From Dactylonectria macrodidyma (taxonomy: Eukaryota; Ascomycota; Sordariomycetes; Hypocreales; Nectriaceae): DNA of 64,000 nt. Of the stretch, positions 1 to 13,155 are shown in pieces. The first letter of the stretch is position 1, and the number at the start of each line of letters is the position of its first letter. Below the pieces are notes generated by a model that saw only the letters and a list, made by a program, of their open reading frames with translations, was not told the DNA's origin and searched no databases. The translations under genes were made by a program, and so were the position numbers. The stretch spans positions 1-64,000 of the forward strand of contig JAGMUV010000025.1 of NCBI GenBank assembly GCA_020744425.1, given 5' to 3'.

Positions 1-260
1 ATTAAAGGATTTTTAATCTGCTTACTGATTTAATCACTTACTGTATATGTTATTATAAACTCTACTCTTTATATAGCTAGAGTTATATTTACTCTCTTAA
101 TATACCTCTTCTTATAAAAGTTGTTTTTACTTTTAACCTAAGAGTATCTCTACTTTCTAACTTAAGTTATCTTTACTTTTTAATTAAGAAAATTATTCTA
201 TTTATAATAAAAATCTTAAAGAATTAAATTATATTATAATTTTAATATATAGAATTTAAG

Positions 261-1429
261 CGCTATTAAAACCGCTATTCAGACTTTTATTTTTATATTA
301 TTATATTTTATTAATATTAAGGTTATAGTCCTTTAGCAGCGCACACTCAGAGAGGGGCCAGAGATTAAATAGTAAAAAAAAAAAAAAAAACTAATAGTGA
401 ATAATAGTATAAAGGCCTAAAACCCAAGCCTGTAGCAATAGTAACTCAGAATGACTAGAGTTTCTACTACATCATAATACACGCCTTACTATCCTAATCA
501 ACCCTTCAAGATGCGTCAAGCAGCTGGAAGCTAGATAGAAAAGCTAGATAGAAAAGCTAGATAGGAAAGCTAGATAGAAAAGCTAGATAGAAAAGCTAGA
601 TGTCGGAAGGCAAAATCGTCATGCGATAAAAGCCCCGTAAGGGTTCGTCGCATTCCAAGCTCGTCGCAATTCCAAGTCGCAATTCAACGATCGCAATTCA
701 ACTGCTCGCAATATAACTGACTCATAATGACCCCCCCTGACTAAATAAATAACACAATGCGCGTGCGGCGCATTGCGTAACAGCCCGGCAGACCCTCACC
801 AATACTAGCATACGAGAATCGTTTTATATATACACTAGCTAAAAGAATCGAAGAAGATTAAAGCCTACTTCCTAGACTATAAAGAGCATCTTGCCTATCT
901 AGCCTAGAATATATAATAGAGGCTGAGTTTAGCCAGCCTAGTCATAAGAGGCTTATCTAACTAGCGATCTTTAACTACTAATCCTCTAAGAGAACCTATT
1001 CCTATAAGCCCCGCTAGATAAGGATATAATCCGATGGATTGAGATAGAGTAAGTCTTATTAGAGGAATTAGCTTAAAAAGAGAAATAGAAAGAAATAATA
1101 ACTATTAATAACGCCTTCCTTAATAACCTAAAGAGCTATAATGCATAGGTTATGCAGTTATAGGCTGACGTTATACTGATCAATATGCAGCCAAAGGAGT
1201 GACATATTAGAAACTAAGGGAATCCTGCTGTTTGGTAGAACGGTGTTGAAGGATTTGGCGGAGGAAGGTTGGTTCTTAGTGGTTAAGGGAGGAGGGATAA
1301 GAGTCTATCTATAACTAGGTCGACTAATCAATCGAGTCCTTTGTCTTAAGATAACTCAAGTAATGCAAATATGTGATACAGAAACGCAGTAGTGTAGAAA
1401 CAAAAAGTCCGAATAGTGGTTTAATAGCG
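261..1429 (+). repeat. Unclassified ~1.1-kb repeat, copy A
   Basis: This copy runs from CGCTATTAAAACCGCTATTC (261) to GTCCGAATAGTGGTTTAATAGCG (ending about 1429). Its two ends are near inverted repeats, which suggests a DNA element. The body begins with a conserved block at about 317-360 (GGTTATAGTCC, then GCGCACACTCAGAG). Inside lies a tandem repeat of GCTAGATAGAAAA. Similar copies occur at 4.2-4.7, 4.9-6.0, 7.7-8.7, 11.2-12.3 and 18.2-19.3 kb. I see no coding capacity. Most other copies start only at the GGTTATAGTCC block, so the true left end is uncertain. Confidence 0.7.
529..603 (+). repeat. 13-bp tandem repeat GCTAGATAGAAAA
   Basis: About five to six head-to-tail units of GCTAGATAGAAAA lie inside the 1.1-kb repeat, with one unit reading GATAGGAAA. 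The same array, with similar unit number, recurs at about 18,385-18,460 in another copy, so it belongs to the element. No function is visible. Confidence 0.85.
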
Positions 1430-1946
1430 ATTCTTTATTATTTATTCTATAAAATTATATATTTATATTATTTTATTATTATAAAATAAAGATAATTAAT
1501 TAATTAACTTAATTATAAATAGACTTTTATCTTTCTTTTTATTAATTCATATATAATAATATAATATTATAATTTATATATTTATATTAAATATTAATAA
1601 AAAAAAATACAATTTTTTTAAAAAAAAATATTTTAATTATTAATTATTATTATTTTAAAAGATATTATTTATTTTTAATTTAATTTTAAATTATTTTATT
1701 TTTAAAAAATATAATCTTAAAAATACTTAATTTTAAAGATTATTAAATAATATACTTATTATTAAAAAGTTCTTAAATTTTAATAGTTTTAATTTTTTAA
1801 AAATTATATTTTTATTATAGCTTTAATTTTTTAATAGTTTTTATATTTTTATTAAATTTAGTATTTAAATTATATATAAAAAAAGTATAATAATTATTAA
1901 AACTTAAGTATTTAGAATATATAGTGTATTATATTAGATATTTATT

Positions 1947-4201
1947 ATATATATAATAAGTAAGTAAGCTAAATAAGTAAGTAAGCTAAAAATCCCTTAA
2001 TCTTTTATCTTTTTAATTAATTAATTAATTCTTAATTGCTAAAGATATCTTAATTAAATAAAAGAGAAATATCCTTCTTACTCTTTAAGCCTTTTAAAAT
2101 AACTTAAAATTAAGTATTTAAAGCACTATAAAAATCTATAAATATATTATAATACCTTATATTACTAATAAAAGGCATACTATTTTAATATAATACTATC
2201 TTTAAATTATATAAGCTATCTAATTTAAAGAATAGATTATTATTTAGTTTATTTTTAATCTAGATTTATAAGGGTTTTCTTTATAATTATATAATATTAA
2301 AAAAATAGCTAACTAACTACTTACTAACTATAATATATTACTTATTAATAAGTACTAAGCTTTTAACTTTATTAAATAATAATTAGAATTTAAAATATTT
2401 TTATAAATATAATTATTAAAAAGCTAAATATAAAGATCAAACTATTATTTATAATTAGTTCTAATTTATAAAGAATATAATTATAAACTATAATATTAAT
2501 TTAACTAATATTTATAATTTTAATAAAACTAGCTTTACAATAAGTATAATTATAAATAGAATAATTATTATAAATATAAATAGGTATAAAAATTTAAATT
2601 AATATAATTTAAAAACTAAAATAAATTATAATTATTTAAATAATTAATATAAAAAGCTAAATAATCTAACTATTTATTATAATTATAAATTAATATTACT
2701 TTATTAATTAATACTAAGAAAGTAATCTCTTAAATAATTAAATTATTATAATAACTTAAAATAATTAAATTAATAATAAAATAAGTCTTAAATAACTTAA
2801 GTACTTTAATTAATATATAAAGAATAATTAATTAATTATTATTATACTTTTAATCCTTAATAAATATAAAAGTTATTATTTTATTAACTTTAAAAAATAT
2901 TATAAAAAGAATATATTATTATACTTTATATATTACTTTATTTATTTTACTTATTTTAGCTTTTTAATATTAAATACTTTAAACTATTTAAAATAGCTTA
3001 TAATTAAATAATTAAGTAATTAATTAAATACTTTATAACTATAATTTAAAGACTAAGTTCTTTTTAGCTTTTTATATTATTTATATAATTATTATAATAA
3101 AGAGTAATATTAAAAGAGGTTTTTAAAAGGCTAGACTTATTCTTTTAAACTTAAAAAATATTATATTAAAGCTTAATATATAACTATAGATTCTAATACT
3201 AGCTATAGAAGAGGTCAGCCTCTCTAACTCTTAAGTCTTAAAGACCTTAAAGATAGTATTTAAGGCTAGTTTATAATTTAAATACTTTAAAAGATAAGTA
3301 AGAAAGTATTAAAATAGTCTTTAGTATTTATCTTTAAAGTATTTAAATTATTTTTTAAAAAAATATAAGTAATAATATATTAAATAATATTATTAAAGTC
3401 TAAGAACTAAGTCCTTTAATAAGTAAATAAGACTCTTAATAAATAGTATAAAGTAAAAAGAACCTATTTATAAAATAAAAGGAAGATAATTTAAAAAAGG
3501 GAAGAGAAGTAATTAATAAATATTAGTATAAAAGTATATTAAATCATTAAAAGTAATAACTTATATATTACTCATACATTACATCCAACCATACATTATA
3601 ATAAGATTTTTATTAAATTATAATTTTTAAAAATCCTAAAAAAATTAAATTAAGTTTAAAATAGTTAGGATTTTTAAATTAAATTATTTATAATATAACT
3701 TATTTTTAAAAATTCTTTTAAGTTTTATATATTAATAGTGCTAGCACTATTAAATTCATACTACACTTTTTACTATTTTTATTTATAACTAGCTTAATAA
3801 TTTTTAAGAAATCTTAAGAAATTACTAACTTATTAACTTCTTAGTTAAATATTTAAATTAATTTTTTTTAAAATCCTATAATTATATATAACCTTTTAAA
3901 AAATTAAGGTTTTTAATTTTAAGTGTGTATAAGTGTGATGCATGCTTGGATGCGATGCATGAGTGATATATACGTTAGTTAAAGAGGGTTAGTATAACTA
4001 AAGGAAAGGCGCTATAGAACTTATAGAAAGACTAGTTATAAAATAAAGACTTATTAGATTATTATAAAGATATTTGAAGAAGAGTATAGCGATTAGTTTT
4101 AATTAATTAAATAGTTTATTATATTTTATTAAAGTTTTAATTTTAAAGGTAAGGATTTTTAGCCTACTTACTTATTTAGCTTACTTACTTATTAAGTATA
4201 T
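1947..4201 (+). mobile_element. Degraded pogo/Fot-type DNA transposon
   Basis: The ends form a nearly perfect inverted repeat of about 45 bp built from AAGTAAGTAAGCTAAATAAG and its complement (1955-1992 and 4151-4192). Removing the MITE at 3559-3975 leaves about 1.8 kb, normal for this class. The plus strand keeps transposase traces. Near 2065-2160 is a psq-type helix-turn-helix remnant (NILLTL.AF..NLKLSI). At about 4010-4100 is a zinc-knuckle and C-terminal remnant (KRRYRTYRKTSYKIKTY, then EEEYSD before TAG at about 4099). Stops and RIP changes make it non-coding. A related copy spans 17.4-22.65 kb. Confidence 0.8.
3559..3975. mobile_element. MITE nested in the pogo-type element
   Basis: A 417-bp element is flanked by TA on both sides. 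The terminal inverted repeats read ACTTATATATTACTCATAC at the left and the complement of ACGTATATATCACTCATGC at the right. The subterminal GCATCGCATCCAAGCATGC module occurs at both ends. The inner sequence matches the MITEs at 12.7, 22.8 and 23.8 kb. There is no coding capacity. It lies inside the element at 1947-4201 and so inserted later. Confidence 0.8.
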
Positions 4202-4209
4202 TAGTATTT

Positions 4210-4704
4210 ATTATAAATTAGTTAAATTATAAAGAGCTTAAAAATAATACTAATCTTTAATAAGTTAGTCTTTAATAAGTTAAATTATAATCTAGAATTA
4301 TAAAGAGTTAAATTATAATGTAAGTATGACTTAGAATTATAACGAGCTTAGAATGCGATAAATGCAGAGCCCTTATAGGGCTTTTATTATATAATGATTT
4401 TGCCTTTTAATATCTAGCTTTTCTGTCTAGGTTTCTATCTAGCTTTTCTAATAACGCATTTTAAAGAGTTAAATAGGACGTAAGGCTTACACCTTAATGC
4501 AGTAAAAACTCTAGTCATTCTGAGTTACTATTACCTTAGGCTTGAGTTTTAGGCCCTTATACTATTATTCACTATTAGTTATATATTTTTTTAACTATTT
4601 AACTTCTGGCCCCTTTCAGAGTGTGCGTTACTAAGGACTATAAGCTTAATAATATAAAAATATAATAATATAGAAATAAAAGTCTAAATAGCGGTTTTAT
4701 TAGT
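4210..4704 (-). repeat. 1.1-kb repeat, partial copy B
   Basis: This is the minus-strand equivalent of the left half of the 1.1-kb repeat. It includes the AGTGTGCG block near 4,620 and the terminal AAAAGTCTAAATAGCGGTTTT end near 4,676-4,700. The terminal end matches the left end of copy A, which supports inverted termini for this family. The part towards 4,210 is strongly degraded and probably truncated. Confidence 0.6.
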
Positions 4705-4926
4705 AATTATTAATATAAAAGGATTAAGAATAATAAAAAGATATAATAAAAGGACGTTATATTAATAAGTTTTTAATAATTAAAGAAAGAAGAATAAGAG
4801 TCTATTTATAATTAAGTTAATTAATTAATTAAATCCTTTATTTATAAAAGCTTAAGTCATATAATATATAATTATATAAAAATATAATAATAAAGAATAT
4901 AATAATATAAAATAAAAGTTTAAATT
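4705..4926 (+). repeat. Right-end fragment of the 1.1-kb repeat
   Basis: It contains the conserved right-end signature ATAAGAGTCTATTTATAA..., then an AATCGAGTCC-like block, then AAAAGTTT. It abuts copy C head to head, giving an imperfect palindrome around 4,920-4,945. Confidence 0.5.
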
Positions 4927-5977
4927 ACTATTAAAACCGTATTCAGACTTTTATTTCTATATTATTATATTTCTATATTATATATTTATATTACTTAAGT
5001 TATTTTAAAATAAAAGATTTAATTAATTAATTAATATATTATAAATATATTCTTATAGTTTCTCTTTTTCTCCATTTTCTATTAGATCTTTAAATTATTT
5101 TATTAAATAATAAAATTATTTTAGTTTTTAATATATATTTATTTAATTATATATTAATTAATATAATATTAACTTATAATTATATATTTATATTATAATT
5201 CTTTAAATTATTAAAAAAAGGATTATTAATAATTATTATTTCTTTTTTAAAATTAATTCTTTTAATAAAACTTATTTTATTTTAATTTATTAAATTATAT
5301 TCTTATTAATAAAGGTTATAAAAATATTACTTTTTAAAAAATATAATAATTAAGAATTATTAATTAAATAAGCTTTTTATAATTAAAGTAAGTAACAAGC
5401 TTTTATATTTAAGTAATTAAATTTAATTTTATTATATATTTTAAATTATATAAATAAAATACTTTTATAATTTAAATAGTAAGTTTTAATCTTTTTTAAT
5501 TCTTTTAACTCATATATATATAAAATACTTCTTATATATTAGTATAATATAAAATAATTCTTATATTAGTATTAATAAGGGTTATTAGGCTATTATATAA
5601 TAATATATTATGTATATATTATATTATTTATTTAATTAAGAGGGTTATTTTAAATTATAATAATTAGAATTCTAATGAGCTTAGAATGTAATAAAGTGAT
5701 GCAGAGCCCTTACGGGGCTTTTATTATATAACGATTTTGCTTTCTAATATCTAGCTTTTCTATCTAGCTTTCTAGCTACTTAATGCATTTTAAAGGGTTA
5801 ATTATGATAATAAGGCTTATACTTTAATATAGTAAAAACTCTAGTCATTCTGAGTTACTATTGCCTTAGGCTTGGGTTTTAGGCCTTTATATTATTATTC
5901 ATTATTGGTTGTTGTTTTTTTACTCTTTAGCCTCTGACCTCTCTCTGTGTGTGCGCTACTAAGGACTATAACCTTAA
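4927..5977 (-). repeat. 1.1-kb repeat, copy C
   Basis: This full-length but RIP-decayed reverse copy runs from TATTAAAACCGTATTCAGAC at 4,930 to GTGTGCGCTACTAAGGACTATAACC near 5,975. The block TAATATCTAGCTTTTCTATC near 5,740 is the reverse of the tandem-repeat zone. No open reading frame is kept. Confidence 0.68.
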
Positions 5978-5984
5978 AAAAAAC

Positions 5985-7240
5985 TACTTTAAGCCTTATT
6001 ACCTCCTTCTAAATATAAACTAAAAGAAAGAAAATAATAAGTAATTAATACTTTAACCTTATTACTAATTATAGACTATTAAAGTTAAAATAATTACTTA
6101 ATTCTATATAAAAATAATAATAATTAATTAAAATATATATAAACTTTATATATTTAATTAAAGTTAATTTAATTAAAAACCTTATTTATTAATATAGCTT
6201 AAAAAAGAGTAAAGTGAAAGCACTTGGCTTTAAAAGTACTAATAAAATAAAACTCCTTACTTATAGTATTTAAAAAGTACTCTTAATTATAATAAACTCT
6301 TATAAAACTATATAATCTTTTACTTAGCTTTATATTAATATTAATAAGGATTTAAATACTTAAAAAAGCCTTATCTTACTATTTTAGATTACTTTTAAGA
6401 AATACTATATTTACCTTTCTTTTACTTAATAGTAATAGTTAGAAAAGCATATAAATTTAAAGGGTTTTACTTTTAAAAAGTAATATAAAACCTATATAAT
6501 AATTTACTAAATCAATAATCTTATTAAAACCGTACTTATAAAATAAAGATATAATAATATAAAGAAAATTTAAATTATCTTTATAAAACTATAAAACTTT
6601 AAGGATATTTCTAACTTAGATAATATAGAAGTATTAGTTTCTAATTCAATTGATTATTTTAGATTAAAAGTTATTAAAATAGGTTTATTAAGAATAGGTA
6701 TTTTAAATTATTAAAGGCTTTTTAAGCCTTTATATTTTATTTAAAGTCTATATCTTTCTTTATTAATTCTATTGTTTTATAATATTACTAATTATAAATA
6801 AACTTTTAATAATAATTAGTAATCTTAAAAAGCTTTATACTTTTTTAATACTCTTATCTAATTTAAATTAATCTTTAATAGCTTTAATTTTCTTTTTATG
6901 TATTTAAATCTTATTTAATTAAATAGTATATTGAAAAAAGTCTATTTTTTTATAGAACTTACTTTTTTTAAATTGAATAAATAGTTTATATTTTATAATT
7001 CTATAGTACTTTATAATTATATTTTATATAGTCTTCTTTTATATTAAAAAAGATTAAAATATTATTTAAATAATATATAATAAAAATATTAAAGTATTCT
7101 TTTAAATTATTAATAATTATTATTAAAATATTACTAGTATATTTATAAGTTTAAAAAGTATTATAAGTATTTAAAAAGTTTAAATTTAATTTAAATACTA
7201 TTTTTATTTATTTTTAAGTTTAATAAATTACATTATATAT
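5985..7240 (-). mobile_element. Ty3/Gypsy reverse-transcriptase relic
   Basis: On the minus strand near 7,045-7,095 the sequence reads FIIYYLNNILIF. That is the Gypsy RT core YLDDILI with both Asp changed to Asn by RIP. Sequence at about 6,640-6,830 is similar to 27.8-28.0 kb in the full LTR element, also on the minus strand. I see no LTRs. The right side is cut by the MITE that begins at 7,242. Assignment of 5,985-6,600 to the same relic is by position only. Confidence 0.6.
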
Positions 7241-7241
7241 A

Positions 7242-7663
7242 ATGTACTTGATAAGTGAGTGGGCCATGAATACTATACACTAAAAAGAGCTAAACTTTAA
7301 AATTTAAAACTAGCTATTTAATTATAAAAAATAAAATAAAAATAATTTTAATTATTTAATTAAGAAAAAAAAACTATATAATTTTTTTAAAACTTTTAAA
7401 AAAATTCCTTTATATAGAAATAGCTAAGTATATAATGCGAATAAGCATTTTTAATATAGCTTATTAAGTAATTTTTAAAAAAAGCTAAGAAATTTAATAT
7501 TGATTTTTTAATATATAATAGAGCTATTTTTATAATATTAGCTATTTTACTCTTAGTTTGAATTTTAGAGAATATTTTAAAGATATTTTCATTAAGGTAT
7601 AAATGCTAGGAAATTTCAAAGTGGCCCACTCGCTTGTTTGGCCTACTCACTTATTAAGTACGT
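7242..7663. mobile_element. MITE, GAGTGGGCC subtype
   Basis: A 422-bp element is flanked by TA. The left end reads ATGTACTTGATAAGTGAGTG and the right end CTACTCACTTATTAAGTACGT. Each end carries two copies of a GAGTG-type subterminal module. Its core matches the MITE at 16,843-17,284. It is non-coding and separates the RT relic from copy D of the 1.1-kb repeat. Confidence 0.8.
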
Positions 7664-7665
7664 TA

Positions 7666-8655
7666 CTGCATTTTTATATAGTTATATATTTATTACTTAA
7701 GTTATCTTAAGACGAAGGACTTAATTAATTAGTTAACCTAGTTATAAATAGACTCTTATCCTTTCTCTTTTATAAAACTTTCCTTATTAAATCTTTTAAC
7801 CATTCTAATAGGATTCTCTTAGTTTCTAATACAATTATCACTCCTTTAGCTATATATTAATTAATATAATATTAGCCTATAATTATATAACTATATATTA
7901 TAGCTTTTTAAATTATTAAAAAAGTATTATTAATAGTTATTATTTTTTTTTATTTCTTTTTTTAAGCTAATTCTTTTAATAAAACTTACTCTATTTTAAT
8001 TTATTAAATTATATCCTTATTTAATAAGGCTTATAAAAATAAGTTCTTTTAAAAGATATAATAATTAAAGATTACTAATTAAATAAGCCTTTTATAATTA
8101 AGTTAATTAAACTTAGCCTTTATTATATATTCTAAATTAAATAAATAAAATACTCTTTATAATTTAAGAAGTAGGCTTTAATCTTTTTAATTCTTTTAGT
8201 TAGTATATATATAAGATGATTCTTATATACTAGTATTAGTGAGGGTCTGCTAGGCTATTATGCGATGCGCTATACGCGCATTATGTCGTTTGTTTAGTCA
8301 GGAGGGGTCATTTTGAATTACAATTAGGAATTACAAAGCATTGAATTGCGACTTAGAATTGCGACGAGCTTAGAATGCGATGAACCCTCACGGGGCTTTT
8401 ATCGCATAATGATTGTGCCTTCTAATATCTAGCTTTTCTATCTAGCTTTCTAGCTGCTTAATGTATCTCGAAGGGTTAATTAAGATAGTAAGGCTTGCAC
8501 CTAATGCAGTAGAAACTCTAGCCATTCTGAATTACTGTTGCCTTAGGCTTGGGTTTAGGCCCTTATACTGTTATTTACTATTAGTTATTTTTTTTTTTTA
8601 CTATTTAACCTCTAGCCTCTCTCTAAGTGTGCGCTGCTAAAGACCATAACCTTAA
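7666..8655 (-). repeat. 1.1-kb repeat, copy D
   Basis: This reverse copy has several unmutated GC-rich patches near 8,240-8,410, such as GCGATGCGCTATACGCGCA. It ends at the conserved AAGTGTGCGCTGCTAAAGACCATAACC block. Its terminal part at the 7,666 side is missing, probably because the MITE inserted there. Confidence 0.65.
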
Positions 8656-10179
8656 ATAATACTTATTATTATATTTTAATTTTAAAATACTTATAATTAA
8701 AATAAATTAATTTAATAATAAATTAAAAATTAATTAAATAAACTTTAATAATATTAATAATTACTCTTCTTAAGAACTAGATTCAAATAATAATATAAAA
8801 TCTTAAATTTTAATTAATAATAATATTAATAAAATATTAATAAAAGAAATAATAAAAACTTTCTTATTTTAAAGTATAAAATATAAATATTATAAAGCTT
8901 AATAAAATATAAATATTATAAAGCTTAAAAAATAAAATATATTATATTATTTTTATATAAGCTAAGCTAATAAAATATAAAAAAGATCTTATAAAAATAA
9001 AAAATAAATAGAAGTTAATAAAAGTTAAAAAATATATTATTTATTTATTATATTTATAAAAAACTATTTACTAAAGAATTAGAAATAAGTCTATTTAAAT
9101 ATATAAATAGAATTATAAAAAATAGTATTAAAAAAAGAACTTTAAATTATAAATTCTATAATTTTAATAATATAATTATAAAATAAAAGAATATTTTAAA
9201 GATATATTAAAAAAAGATATATTAAAATATTAAAATCTTTTATAAAATACTTAATTATATTTATTTTAAAGAAAAATAGAAAAGTCTAATTAATTATAAA
9301 TTATAAATAATTAAATAATATTATATTAAAAGACTAATATTATTACTTTTTATTATTAAATTAAAAGACTATGTTTATAATAAGAAATAGTTTAAAATAT
9401 TTAATTTAAAAATATTTATAAATTAATTTATATAAACTTAGAAATAAATAGAAAATTATTTAGAATTAAACTTAAACTATTTAAATATTTAGTAATGCTT
9501 TTTAGATTTATAAATATATTAATAATATAATAAATAATTACTAATATCTTAAAAAAATACTTTAATATTTTTATATATTATTTAATAATATCTTAATCTT
9601 CTTAAAAATAGAAAAGAAATATAATATATATACATATATTTCTATAAAAACTAAAAATATAAGATTATTTATAAAACTAATAAAAAGTAAATTCTATATA
9701 TAAAAGTAGACTTTTTTAAATATACTATTTAATTAAATAAGATTTAAATAGATAAAAAGAGAATTAAAGCTATTAAAGATTAGTTAAAACTAAATAAAAG
9801 TATTAAAATAGTATAAAGCTTTTTAAAATTTACTATTATTAAAAGTTTATAAATTTAATAAAATTATAAAACCCTTAATAGAACTTATAAAGAAAAGTAT
9901 AGACTTTAAATAGAATATAAGGCTTAGAAAGCTTTTAATAATTTAAATAAGCTATTCTTAATAAACCTATTTTAATAATATTTAATTTAGAATAATTAAT
10001 TAAATTAAAAATAAATACTTTTAATTTATTCTAAAGAGTTTAAATTAGATAATAAGATAATAAGAAGAACCTATACTTAATTATATTTTATTTATATATA
10101 TTAAAAAGAATTAAAACTTAATTATTCTATTTATGATAAAGAATTATAATAATATTTAATTCTTTTAAGAATTCTAATA

Positions 10180-10614
10180 ACGTGCATATAAGCTTATGTC
10201 CCATCCAAGTATATGTCTCAAATAGATTTTATACCTTAAATCGTAATTTCTTAGAAATTCTTTAAAAATCTAACTAAACTTAAAATAGCTAAGATTTTTA
10301 GATTATATATATTATATAATGGGTAATCAAGTAGAAATTTTTCTAGATTTAAAAAAAATTATTTATTAGCTTATATAGAAAAATCATATTCACACTGTTT
10401 TTTTTCTTACTTTTATTTCTAAGAAACTAAATAAATTAAATAAAATTTTTAGAAAAATAATAACTTATGACTTTTTTATTTAAATATCTAAGAAAAAATT
10501 TAAAAGAAATTCTAGAGCTATATAGCTATTTTAGGAAATTAAATAATTAGGGTTTTAAGTGTACAGTATAAGTGAGACACATACTTATATGGGACATAAG
10601 CTTATCATGCACGT
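10180..10614. mobile_element. MITE, CTTATGTCCC subtype
   Basis: A 435-bp element is flanked by TA. Terminal repeats are ACGTGCATATAAGCTTATGT and the complement of ACATAAGCTTATCATGCACGT. Its subterminal modules differ from those of neighbouring MITEs, but the core is related. It sits between the RT and RNase H relics of the Gypsy element, which proves insertion into that element. Confidence 0.8.
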
Positions 10615-11171
10615 TATTACTTTTTAAAAAGTAAATATTAAATTACTATTTATATAAATTATAAAATATCTTATACTTTATAATTATATAAAAGCTTAAT
10701 AAAAAATAATTTTATTATATAAAATACTTATTAGAATTTAATTATATTATTATTTATAAAACAGGCTTAGAAAATAAATAAGCTAATATAATAAGTTAAT
10801 AACTTAACTTTAAAATAGATATACTTAAGATTAAGAATAAGTATTAGTTTATAGTTTTAAAAGATATTTTAAATAAAAATATATATTATAATTATAAATA
10901 AGTAATAATTATTAAAAAACTTATTAAAATAATTAAAAAAGCTTAAATAAAGCTTAAATAATAGATATATAATAAATAGTTAGCTTTAAAAAAACTATTA
11001 TAATAAGAAAGAAAGTAGTTTTAATAGAATTAATAAAAATTCTACAATATTACCTACCTATTTTTATTAAAGTAATTATTATAAAAATTCTTAGATTTTA
11101 ATTAAGAAATTTTAAATAGTATTTTTATAAAATAACTTTATAAATATATAATAAAATATGGTAAAATATAA

Positions 11172-12313
11172 TTAACTTAGAGTCCTTAGTAGTACACACT
11201 TAAAAAGGGGCTAGAGATTAAAGAGTTTAAAAAAACAAATAACTAATAGTAAATAATAGTATAAAGGCCTTAAAAACCTAAGCCTAAGCATAATAACTCA
11301 GAATAATTAAAGTTTTTATTATATTAATATATAAGCCTTACTATCCTAATTAACCCTTTAAAATACATTAAGTAACTAAAAGCTAGATTAGAAAGCTGAG
11401 TAGAAAAGCTAAATAAAAAAGCTAGATAGAAAAGCTAAATATTACAAAAGCAAAAATCATTATATAATAAAAGCTTTATAAGGGCTCCTGCATTTATCGT
11501 ATTCTAAGCCTATTATAATTCTAATTATATTATAATTCAATTACTACTTTATAATTCTTATTATATTATAATTTAACTACTTATAATATAACCACTTATA
11601 ATACAACCCTCTTCTAACTAAATAAATATTAATATATTATATAATCATTATATAGTAGCTTAATAAACCCTTATTAATATTAATATATAAGAATCGTTTT
11701 ATATATATACTAATTAAAAGAATTAAAGAAAATTAAAGTTTACTTTTAAATTATAAAGAGTATTTTATTTATTTAATTTAAAATATATAATAAAGGCTAA
11801 GTTTAATTAGCCTAATTATAAAAGGCTTATTTAATTAATAATCTTTAATTATTATAATCTTTTAAAAGAAATCTTTCTTATAAGCTTTATTAAATAAGAA
11901 TATAATCTAATAAAATTAAAATAAGTAAGTTTATTAAAAGAATTAGCTTAAAAGAGAAATAAAAAAGAAAATAATAACTATTAATAGTGCTTTCTTTAAT
12001 AGCTTAAAGAGTTATAATATATAAGTTATATAGTTATAAGCTAATATTATACTAATTAATATATAATTAAAGGAGTAATAAGTATATTAGAAACTAAAGG
12101 AACCTTATATAATTACTTCTAATATTAATTATAATAGGTTAAAGGATTTATAGAGGAAGGTTAGTTCTAAAGGAGGAGGGATAAGAGTCTATTTATAACT
12201 AGGTTGACTAATTAATTGAGTCCTTTGTCTTAAGATAACTTAAGCAATATAAATACATAATTATACAGAAATGTACAGTATAAAAACAAAGTCCGAACAG
12301 TGGTTTTAAATAG
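11172..12313 (+). repeat. 1.1-kb repeat, copy E
   Basis: It starts at TTAACTTAGAGTCCTTAGTA and ends at GTCCGAACAGTGGTTTTAAAT. It contains the degraded GCTAGATAGAAAA array at about 11,415-11,440. It separates the RNase H and integrase relics of the Gypsy element, so it inserted there. Confidence 0.7.
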
Positions 12314-12732
12314 TATTATATAATATAATATAAATAATATTTATTAAACTTCTTAAAATAATATATAAAAAAATATTAGAAAATAAGTAATCATTAAAAC
12401 TATAAATCTAATAAAATATAAAAGAAATAGAATAATAAAGGTACTTTATCTAATTTTAAAATTATAATTTAAATTATAAATATTATAAGTCCTTTTAAAA
12501 TTATAAGAATAATTAATATAAGATATTTATAAATATCCTTTATATAAATACTAAAGGATTAATAAGACTTTTAATAAATTAAAATAATATATATATTTCT
12601 TAATATAAAGAGAATAGTTATAAAAGTTATTAAATCTTATAAATTATATAATAAAATATAATATAATATTATAAACTATATAAAAAGTTATAATCTTTAC
12701 TAATTATTAAATAATTATAAGACTTTATTATA

Positions 12733-13155
12733 ACATACTTAATAAGCAAGCGCTGCAGATAAGCGAGCGCTATACTTATACTACATACTTAAAACTCTGA
12801 ATCTTAAATTTTCTAAAATAGGCTATATAGCTTTAAGATTTTTAAGATATTAATTTTAAATAATTAAATAAAAAGTTAATAAGCTAGTATTTTTTTTTAG
12901 ACTCTTTAAAAAATTATTAAACTAATTATAATAAAAATAATATAATAGATAGTATGAATTTTATACTATTAGTGCTATTAATTTATATAATCTAAAAGAA
13001 TTCTTAAAAATAATATATTTTATAATAAGCTAAGTTAAAATCTTATCTATTTTAGGCTTAGTTTAGATTTTTAAGAATTTTCTTAAAATTGTATCTTAAG
13101 GTGAAAATCTTATTGCAGCGCTCGCTTGTCTGCGGCGCTCGCTTATTAAGTATGT
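12733..13155. mobile_element. MITE, GCGAGCGCT subtype
   Basis: A 423-bp element is flanked by TA. The left end is ACATACTTAATAAGCAAGCG, followed by two direct copies of AAGCGAGCGCT; the right end is the exact reverse arrangement. This subterminal zone stays GC-rich although the core is RIP-decayed. It is non-coding. The copy at 22,799 is of the same subtype. Confidence 0.88.

Noticed and set aside
529..603. Possible CRISPR-like array
   Set aside because: Units are directly adjacent without spacers, and the organism is a fungus; it is a simple tandem repeat in a transposon.
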